The notes below the pieces were generated by a model, which saw only the letters and a list, made by a program, of their open reading frames with translations, was not told where the DNA came from and ran no database searches. A stretch of DNA of 64,000 nt from Lagopus muta (Eukaryota; Chordata; Aves; Galliformes; Phasianidae): NCBI RefSeq assembly GCF_023343835.1, contig NC_064444.1, positions 5,943,219 to 6,007,218 on the forward strand, given 5' to 3'. Of this stretch, positions 52,371 through 61,394 are shown piece by piece (the stretch's first letter is position 1; each line of letters opens with the position of its first letter). The position numbers and the translations under genes were made by a program.

Positions 52371-52389
52371 CCCCCCCCCCCCCCCCCCC
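52371..52389. repeat. Poly-C homopolymer (19 C)
   Basis: An uninterrupted run of 19 C follows TTAGATTCTG. On the minus strand it is a G19 run able to form a G-quadruplex, with an i-motif possible on this strand. The exact length is uncertain because homopolymers of this size are prone to sequencing and assembly error. Confidence 0.95.
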
Positions 52390-55300
52390 TCCATCCACTT
52401 TCTCACATTAGGTAATACCACACTCCTTAGTGAATTCAATGAACTCAGCCGCAACTTTTAAGGAGCACTGGAAATAAATTCCACAGGAAGTCCTGTTTTA
52501 ATGCTGTTTCATACTGCATTTTATCTCTAACTCTTTTAAATCTGGAATGGAAAAACTGAACAACACCAGTACCCTTTGTGTTTTGAAATTGCAAATCAAA
52601 CATAAATTTTATGCAAATAAGAAACAGCAAGTGCCTGTTAGCACAGAGAATTTCGGAGTTCTGGATTTCTCACACTGATGTGCAGAGAGCAATGGGAATC
52701 ATAAACATTTTGATGCATTTCTAGTGTTTTCTAGAGCTAAAGGGCAAGTGTCCTGTCCCTGTTTACATATTATTTTATCTTTCTTGACTCCTCCAAATTA
52801 ACACACAGAGCCATACTTGAATTTATGACTTTTACAGACATGTGTGGCCTTATACTGACAAAAAATGCAGCTCAAAAGAAAAGGAAAATTTATAGTTCAG
52901 CCCAATACTGTATGCCAAAATCTAAAAATGGCTTAACATGGCTTATTAAATGATCAGACTTCAAGCAGCTTGTTCTAATTTGTAGACCAGAAATGTTAGG
53001 CTCTTCTGTTCTTCCCCAAATGCTGTGGAAACAAATTAGCTTTTTAAAAAATTAGGCAATTATTGGAGGAAATGCTATGCAATTATATATAATAAATACT
53101 CATATTGTATGCAAAATGTTCTCTAAAAGATGTCAAATAATTGCTGTGTCAGAAGATACTGCAAGAAAAAAAGTCTATGATGGTTTAGGACCTAGAGCAC
53201 ATTGAAAGGGTTTGAATCAGGTTTCTAGTCAAACATATTGTCTTAATGTGGACAAATCATATAGCCTTTTAGTACATGGCAGATTTGCATCTTAAATGAG
53301 ATACAGGAGTACAATAATATTAGCAACAGAACACACAGGGATCTAGCGTATCTTATTTTATATAGATTTATACATTATTTTAGTAACATTATCAATTTAG
53401 ATTAGGAAGCAAATTTTGTACATCATTGATCATGAAATAATTGTATTGGCTATGAAAGAAATTATATTTGGAATTTTTCTGGAGCCAATGGAGTTGTGTA
53501 GGCTGAATTCCACTCAAACTGATAATGCTTGGTTTCCAAAACAAACTGATGTTAGAAAGATCATGTAGATAACTAATGCCAGCTGAATCATTTGATTGTA
53601 TCCAGGCATAGGTGTGCCACAACCACACTGACAGTGCAGAAAAAGATTGGAGAGAACTTATTTTGATACTGTAGCACAGAGAAATAGTCCAAGCTTTCAG
53701 GCCAGTTCTCAAACTGAGATGGTAGGATAGCATTCTGTGCTGCTCTGTGCCTGGCAGGGAGTTAGACATGTCTTGTTCTCCACAGCCCTTTGTCCTCCTG
53801 CATGCTGGCTGCTGGCACAGTGCCTACAATCTGAATAGCTAATCCCAGTGTTTTTCAGAAGAAAATGTTACAGGGCAGGTAGAAGTCCCTGGTGTATCTC
53901 CAGCTTGTGAAACAGCTGGAATTGCTGCACCATTTTCTTTTTGCGTAGGTACCATGCAATTTAGCTATCTCATTTTGTCAGGAGGTGGCCTGTGTGGTGC
54001 TTGTGGTACCATAGAGACATGAAGAAGCAGTAAAGCTTGAAGTTTGACTCTGTATATGGGCGGGAGAGATTAGATTAGCACACAAAGCTGAAATACTGAC
54101 CAATGCCTGGTGGCAATATTTGTACATGAATTTCTGAATTTAAAGTCATTAACATGGTGAAGGGAGTGGGACTAAATTACACATCATAGTTGCTAGGGAA
54201 GAATTCAAATTTTCAGCTATTTATTTCTCTTTATTAGTGCCAACTCTTTCATGATAAAAATCTTCTGCTATTTCTTCCTAATTCCTACTAATATTACAAC
54301 ATAGTAATATATATTGTGTGCTTTGCATGTATTAGAAAAATGCACTAAGCCACAACCATGCATTTAATTGCTGAGTAGTTAAGTAATCAGTATGTAGATA
54401 CGCATGTATTTATTTTTTGCATTTGTGTACACATCTCCTTAAAATGGTAATATACATGTGTTTGTGTATGCAGACACTAAGAATTGTGCAAAATGACATA
54501 GAATCCTTTTAAAAACAAATTTTAGGAAAGTCAAACTACTCTCCTTAATACTTTTGCATAACATATGATTAGATTTATGCTGAAAATTAATTTCCCATTC
54601 CTGTAGATATTTTTGCATATGCTTAAGCCACTGCACTGTGGATACACTTATGATCAATCAATTGCCACCAAGATTTATTTAAATATGAGTCTATGTGTGT
54701 CTGGAACTAGGGATACGTATTAGGTAATTGATAAAGAATATGCATTTATTTGAATGGATGTGCATCTTGATCTTTGATCATACTGTAGCAGACTTTGATC
54801 CTTTTGCTATGGCACTTAAGGCCATTGGTAAATGACTTTAAAGTGGAAATCTTGTTGTAATAATACATTGTATAATTGTTCATTTTAGTTGGCATTAAGG
54901 GGTGGGAGGAATGTTTTGTTTTGCTTTTTGCCCTAACAATTGTCTAGGGATTAATCAGACTTGCTGATTTATTTCCATATCAAAGTTAAGTAGTAAATAT
55001 TATATTAGCAGATGCCTGCATCAAAAACCTCCATTTGGATATCAGCCCTCAATATGAAGTCTCTATTATGGCATACAACTCCTGTACAGTAATTATCATT
55101 TTCATTGTTCTCAGACAGGAACACACTAGTGGCCCAGTTATGAATGTTCTTACATATTTCCTCCAACAGATAATTGCAATACAGTTACAGCACATCTCAA
55201 TGAGGCCTAGAGTTGAAAGCTTATAAATTACTCCTCAGTGTTTTCCATCTGTGGCTAATTTATGATGTGAGCGAGTGATATAACGACACGGTGGTCCTAA

Positions 55301-55404
55301 TTTGTGATCATCCATTCAGCAGAATTCAGACTTACATTATGGAAAAGCAAAAAGTGCTTTCAGACGAGCCTATGAAATTTACTTAAGGAGAACACACTGT
55401 AGAC
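52390..55404. other. Unique AT-rich DNA, no gene seen
   Basis: No element was recognised. The 125-codon minus-strand frame at 53392-53769 is the longest in this part but shows no domain. A strong minus-strand acceptor (TTTTTTTCTTGCAG at about 53164-53177) has no matching donor. The part from 54.72 to 55.02 kb contains palindromic ACAATTGT and GGATTAATC words, described in the findings. Confidence 0.5.
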
Positions 55405-55466
55405 CACGGCTGTCCAACCTCTCAGCTTGCCTGAAGAAAGGAGTTGTCTTAGGCCACATACATGTA
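55405..55466 (+). mobile_element. Charlie-type hAT DNA transposon end (fragment)
   Basis: The sequence CACGGCTGTCCAACCT at 55405-55420 resembles the terminal inverted repeat of Charlie-family hAT elements (CAGGGCTGTCCAACCT type), and the following GTCTTAGGCCACATAC fits the sub-terminal part. It is cut at 55466 by the mariner element. Only this end is clear. The matching opposite end is not seen, although sequence after 55956 may continue the element. The assignment is from memory of the family. Confidence 0.5.
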
Positions 55467-55954
55467 GGTCACTCTGAAAGTAGTGTCTCTATTTATTTCC
55501 ATAGAAACTGCAACAGATAGAATGAACACAGTAACACTGGTAGAACAAATTCTCAGTTACAAAACACCATTTTTTAACACATTCACCACCATTAGCTTCA
55601 CATTTTTGCCTGCAGTATCCCCAACAAGAGCATGCATGCTGCACTTGTAAAAATCAGCATCAGCAGAGGTAACCCACTGTCACTACTGCTGCTCACATCC
55701 ACTGTTTGGTCTCCATAAACGTTCAGCAAGCATCAATGAATGTCAGTGGGTGTCATTTTTTTCCACGTGGAGGAATTCAATTCCACCCCTTTGCTTCATA
55801 CATACTTTCAAGTCAGATGTCATTTTGTCAGACCGCCTCTCTGCTGTCATCTGTTGAACAGTAACAGAATATTGGCAGGAAGGTTCAACTAACATCTGCC
55901 TCTTGATGTTGTATTACACTGTAAAATAGGAGACATTACTTTTGGGGCAGCCCT
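55467..55954 (-). mobile_element. Galluhop-type mariner element (~488 bp), internally deleted, minus orientation
   Basis: Inverted terminal repeats are visible: the left end has GGTCACTCTGAAAGTAGTG, and the right end on the minus strand has GGGCTGCCCCAAAAGTAATG. Both lead into GTCTC..TATTT, and the element is flanked by TA on each side (55465-55466 and 55955-55956), the mariner target duplication. Read on the minus strand, the interior begins with a transposase N-terminal remnant (MTSDLKV, then IEFLHVEK) and then jumps to the transposase 3' part, so the catalytic core is missing and the frame is broken by stops. This matches the short non-autonomous Galluhop copies known from chicken. It cannot encode active transposase. 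Confidence 0.88.
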
Positions 55955-55956
55955 TA

Positions 55957-58153
55957 TAAAACCTGTTCTCAGATTCCTTTATTAAAATGGAAGATGTGGC
56001 TGCATATTTTTTGTCATTCACAGGACTATGTTTAGTCAGTATAACAAAATGTATAGACGTGTTTGCCATAACTTGAGTTAGCACTGCACTACCCCCCATG
56101 CCCTTGTTTCAGCCCAGATGGGATTAGTAGCACACTGATGTTTGGTAGTTGCATTTCTCAGAGACTGCACTGCAAGCTGTGCTGAGCCACGTGCTTGCCA
56201 TAGACAATCAGTCAGATATTGCAGAGTGGGACTTTACAAACCAACACGTTTGTACAAACCATCCGTTTATACTCCAGTAAAAACTGAAAAGGAGGTAAAA
56301 ATTCAGTTACAAATCACTAATAATTTTGGCTTTACGTTGGTCAGCTTTTATCAGAAACTTGATGTACTGGATTTGTTTATTTTACTCATCTTGGTCGTAC
56401 TATACTGTTATGTATGCAATGCATTGACTAGTGCAGTGGTTTTGGGAGGCTGTTCCTTTTTTAAAGTGTTTTTCCTATGTGAAAACAAAGATAAAGAATG
56501 ATGCAGCATCCCTTGAAGATAAGCAAAAGCGTGGAATCACCTCGGTTAGAGACAACAATGGCCAGACGTAATTTATTTCATACCCCTGAATGAAAGCTGA
56601 CTTCATTCTTTGTGAATGGAGATTGTTTCAATACAATTACCCTCTCTAAAGCTTTAAACAAACTGGCTTTAAATATTTCAAATGATGTGGCTTTTGTCAC
56701 TTCCTGAGAACAATATTTTCATTGTCTAATAGATCTCACTCTGAATTTTCTTCTGATAACCTGCTTTAATTACTTAACCACATACCATTATCTCTTACTC
56801 AGTTAAAATTCCTTATAAGAAGCCCTGTCAATTACATTTTCTGGGAGCTGCTGGTTCAAATTTTTCAGTAGAGATCATATAGCTCAAATCTTTCATCAAA
56901 GAAGGGATTCTCATAGGTATTAAAGCATTTGGCATATAAGAGTTTATATACATATATATACATATATCTCACAGATCATCTACAATCCTATAAAAGTAAT
57001 CTTTAATTCAATTACAAGGACCTTGTAACTTATATCTAATGAAAAATTGAGAGGCTGACCTAATGATTAGGAGGATACTCTCCTCTGCTAGCACTGTGGT
57101 TTGGGATGGCCAGTGGGAAAACCACCTGCTGAGTATTGAAACATTTGCCAACAAGTGCCACAATTCATCTACAAGCATTACTCATCTCCTGCCGTTCTGC
57201 ACAGAACCAGGTCTTTTTCTGTTCTGGCATTCATCTGGATTCATGATTGCTCTGTCCGCTGACAACTGACCATAGCATGTTAGGAAAGCAGTCCTGCTTT
57301 CTTGATTCGAAGAGGAAATGAGCCAGAAAACCTGACTACTGGAGAAGGAAGGGAGCAAAGAAGCTGCAGGTTTTTCATTCACTTTCAGATTTCCAAGCAG
57401 GAGGGTCTGATGGGTCTTGACTGTATTGGCCCAGACTTGAGAATATCAGATTTGAATGGAAAGAAGAAATAGCTGATGATGGCTTATTGAAAATAGTTAC
57501 ATTGGCTTTCAGGAGTAATCATGTTCATGTTTGCCGATTAAAATAACTTATGGTTGCTTGGCTAAAAACCACCATGTGCAAATCCACCCTTATTTATCTA
57601 CATGTCATTGACTTTTTTTTTTTTTTTTTGCATAGACTGACATCACAGGTCCCAGTCTGAATTTAAATAACTATAATTTGCATTTTTGACAAGTTCAGTT
57701 TACAATAAATGTTCAAATCTCCTGAATCTTAACTATGATGCGAGTTGGCCCAAATCAACTGCCAGCCAGAAAGCTGCGTAACACAGCACAAGCAGGTATT
57801 AGACCTTCAAGTTTATTTCCTCCACAAACCTTTATTTTAATTGACTTATAGCATCACTCATATTTGAAAAGTTTGTTTTGCTGAAATCCTACAGTGAAAA
57901 GCAGTATGTTGCCATATGCAGGTGCAGTGATTGCAGCACATCTTAAGCAATGCAGCAAGACTTTTTTTGTTATCACAAGTTTAGCAGAACCAATGACTGA
58001 TATACAAGCAGACCCTCATATTTTATCTGTTCTCAGCTAACCTAATCTTTCTTATCTTATGCTTCAGCAACTGTGGATAACTGAGATAGATGCATTTAGA
58101 AGATTGTCACATAATTGCATGGGACGGCAAAACAATTCCTGACATTTTCTTAC
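55957..58153. other. Unique AT-rich DNA, no gene seen
   Basis: Right after the mariner copy the sequence may be the rest of the Charlie element, but I cannot confirm it. A 119-codon plus-strand frame (56142-56501) has a hydrophobic stretch (LFILLILVVLYCYVC) that could be mistaken for a membrane segment, but it has no start context, splice sites or homology that I can see. A TATATACATATATATAC tract lies at about 56944-56967 and a T17 run at 57613-57629. Confidence 0.45.
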
Positions 58154-58237
58154 CCTTGGGATGACAACATCTGCAGGAGAAAATGTTCTCAAGTGGGTTT
58201 CTGTCATGCTTTCTAGAAACTTTTCTGTTAAGGCTTC
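58154..58237 (-). CDS. Candidate internal coding exon (84 nt) of an unidentified minus-strand gene
   Basis: Read on the minus strand, this segment is preceded by a strong branch/pyrimidine stretch and acceptor (AATTTTCTTTTCCTTGCAG) and followed by a donor (CCAAGG|GTAAGAAAAT). The 84 nt equal 28 codons. They are open in the first frame, giving a plausible soluble stretch that includes FLESMTETHLRTFSPADVV, and also in the third frame. The second frame has an early stop. GC content is higher than in the flanking DNA. A length that is a multiple of three with good signals at both ends is what a real phase 0-0 exon would look like, but pseudo-exons occur in long introns. I do not recognise the protein family. 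If real, most of this window is intron of a large minus-strand gene. Confidence 0.4.
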
Positions 58238-61200
58238 CTGCAAGGAAAAGAAAATTAGAAAAATTATTTAGTATACAGGATAATTTTTATTTTTTTCCTC
58301 TCTCAAACTAGTAGGATGTTTGCAATGGACAGAAGTAAATTACCTGAAATAAACACCAGTTTTAAGACAAAGTTTGTATACTTTTGTCCATCCAGGTGCT
58401 GAAGTGGTGAAAAAATGGACCCAGAACTATGAGTGCTGTCTGTGAAATGAATCTAGAGATATTCTTTATAGCTGTTGAATGTGCTGAACTAGATCACATA
58501 TGTATAAGAGTTGCATTTATTCCTTCCTTTCATTCTGCTTTGACAACTCCTGTAATGCGTCACTATTGAATACTTCCTTATGAATACTTTACTGTTAAAC
58601 AAAACCAGTTGCACATCCTGTTGGAGAAATTATCTTGAGGGCATGTAGTGAAAATAGTTAAATTACTCATCATAAGAAATGACTGACTTTCCAAGGGCTG
58701 AACAGTCACATAGTGTTGTAGGACAGGAGACATATGGCTGATGAGATTAATAAAATGAAACACACTTTTAGTGCCCATTTATTTCAGAGCCCTTTCACCA
58801 ACTTATCAATAAGAATTAATTCAGGTCCATCCTTTTCATCCTATTAATGTAATAGGTTTAATAATGTAAATCATTCAAAATAATAAAAATAATGAATATA
58901 TCTCCTAGCTGCTGAGAAAATGAGAGCACACTCTTAGTTCAAGTTGTTTGTTTGTTTGTTTTGCTACTACACATAGGCCTTTTCAGAACTCAACTTCAGG
59001 ATCCCGTTGATAAAATTTCTGTAGTACGTCCCATGGACTTCAGGTCACATGATTTCTATGTCTCATTCCCTTGAAAATTGAATTCCTATAGCTTTAAAGC
59101 TTCACATCCATTACTAAATCTTACAGAATTTGAACTAAATCACTGAATTTGTGTTTGCCTGAAAAAAAAGTTTGCAACATTGTGAACAAATCTTCAATCA
59201 GCATTAAAAGAGAGTGTTACGAACATAAAAAGTGTAATAGATTGAATTTTTAGCTACCATAGCAGGCAAAATGTTGAAGTTCCAAAGTCAGAAAACTGAA
59301 GAGAGCTGCACATATATTCCTTAAGAAAAGGAATCTGATTATCTTTTACAGCTGGACTTGTCAGAGTCATCTGCATGAGGACTGCATGTCTTACAGTATC
59401 AGCACTTCGTTACCTCTTTTGCTTGCCGAGGTGCTGGTCTAACAGTGTTTTTGTAACCATAACAGCTACATACGGAAGGTTGGCTGGTGCCAGAATACTG
59501 GGAAGCGTAAAAATAGGTCAAAGTACTTCTCTTCCATTATATATATTCCCAGGGTGGAGGTGAGGGGGAGAGCATAAACAAATGAACACTTGTACTCAGC
59601 AATATAGTGTTAGCATAGTCTCAAGGAAGACAATGTGAGGCATATAAAGAGGCTGACCACATGCTGTGCTTCTGTCCTAACCAACAGTTAAGTCAGCTGG
59701 AGCAGGGAATACACAAAGCATCCTTTCTAAGTTGTTTCAGGTCTTTTTTGATTGTAACACACCCCAATAAGCTGTTCTAGGCCTTATGCTAGTGCCCATA
59801 GAATAGACTAAGGATATGTTAACTATTCAAACCTGATAGCCAGACCAAGCAGTTAAAAACAGGGAAAAGGCTGCTAAAAGACACCAGAAAGATACACTTT
59901 CCATACAAAATGCATTGACTATGGGCGTAGTATAAACAGTAAACACAACAGATAACACAACTATAAACGTCTGAAAGAACAAGGCTGACTACAAGTGAAA
60001 TCACAAAAATAAAAGGGAAACTACTATAATTCTTCCTCGTGGCTTCTTTTCTACCTACTCTGGCACACTCAAGGAGAACTGATGTATGCACACCCATCAC
60101 CTTGCTCCAACACTGCATTTCCATACACAAAGCAGCAGAAAGGCAGATCATACATATTTATTTCTGCTGGCAACTGCTCACACCCCATTCAAAAAACGTT
60201 TTGGATATTCCATCTCATTTGTTATCTCCCTGTTGGCATTATGATTCCAGTCAGAAAGGCACTGCATTCAGCTATCTCTGAGATCACCCATCACGCTTAA
60301 AGCTGTGTAAGCAGGGAAAGCACAGGCATGATTATGTTCATTCTGCAAGTTCTCGGTCCTTTTCCGTTGCTACAGACACATGTGCCCTTGAAGACACTAC
60401 ATGCCATATTTTTATTGAAAAATTTAAATGAAATTGACAGGGGAGTTATTTTTCTTTCCCAGTTCTTGCTGTAAGGACTTGGCTGTAGCACGTGGGGAAA
60501 GGAAATGCTCACCCTGTTATTTTACATGCTGCGCACACAATCTGTATTAAGTAGGCTTCAGTTGACAGCATGAAAACACTTGGATTTACACATCACTAAT
60601 ACTCCACTACAGTATATGGGCCTCTTCCTGTGATAACATCCGCAGAGCAGTGCCCCAGAAGAGCACAGTATGACCACGCACAGGCTAAAGCTGCTCGTTG
60701 GAAGTTTGCCATGCCAAGCTTCAGGCTGTTCTTTTCCAGCACTGGCATCCAGCCTAACTTCACAGCAGGCTTTAACACAGCGCAGAAATTGGTACCAGTC
60801 TTCCTAAAATGCCATGCCTATGAGATTATTTATTAAAAGATTTATATCTTGTTAATGATCTCAGAGCCATCCGTGGGTGGCCTTGCTTTAGAAACCGCTC
60901 CTGTAAATTGATGATTAGGAAGTAACACAAAGGATTTGTTCCAGAGGAGCACTATTTTCTCTTTAATTAATACAGAAACTTCAGAGGAAGATACTCTCAT
61001 CTCCATCTCCTTCAGGGGAGAGTGAATCTTCGTCTCTATATCATAAGCTTTAAAACATAAGCACTCTTTTGCCCATATGTATTATTTTTGCAGGCATAGG
61101 CAATTTAGCTTGTTACTGGGGTTCTTTTCTCCTTGTCCTCAGAGATGGCTTGACAGCTTTGGATAATATAGAGCTCAAGGGCAAAAAAGTAGCTGAGCAA

Positions 61201-61288
61201 ATGAAAAGGTTTATAAGGATGGGTCTTGAAAGCAGACAGGGTAGATATCATGCTTCTTTTTTGCATAGTAATTGCACAGTATACTCAC
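58238..61288. other. Unique DNA (probable intron if the flanking exon is real)
   Basis: A (TTTG)n run lies at about 58944-58963. Open frames of 60-110 codons overlap on opposite strands (59819-60151 minus, 60039-60281 plus, 60596-60778 minus, 60630-60836 plus) with no domain. A plus-strand frame at 61069-61308 is described in the findings. No mobile element was recognised. Confidence 0.45.
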
Positions 61289-61394
61289 TGTGGAAAAGGA
61301 ACTGCTGATTACATCTGGAGACTAATAAGGCTGGTAGGAGAGGACTGTTCTGTGGATCTCTAAGTAACATCACCATGTGGTCATTACATAAAGC
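61289..61394 (-). other. Weak exon-like segment (106 nt), minus strand
   Basis: On the minus strand the acceptor is very good (CTCCCCTTTCTGTTTCAG), and the donor after 106 nt is also good (TTCCACA|GTGAGTAT). One frame is open for 35 codons, while the other two have early stops. The translation (LCNDHMVMLLRDPQNSPLL and onward) looks less like a typical protein than the 58.2 kb exon does. It overlaps the end of a plus-strand open frame. It may be a non-coding exon, a rarely used exon or chance. Confidence 0.18.

Noticed and set aside
53392-53769. 125-codon minus-strand frame, the longest in the window
   Set aside because: No recognisable domain and no acceptor or donor at suitable positions. 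The length is within chance for 64 kb of six-frame sequence.
56142-56501. 119-codon frame with a hydrophobic segment, resembling a small membrane protein
   Set aside because: T-rich DNA readily gives Leu/Val/Phe-rich translations. There is no start context, homologue or exon signal, and it lies next to transposon debris.
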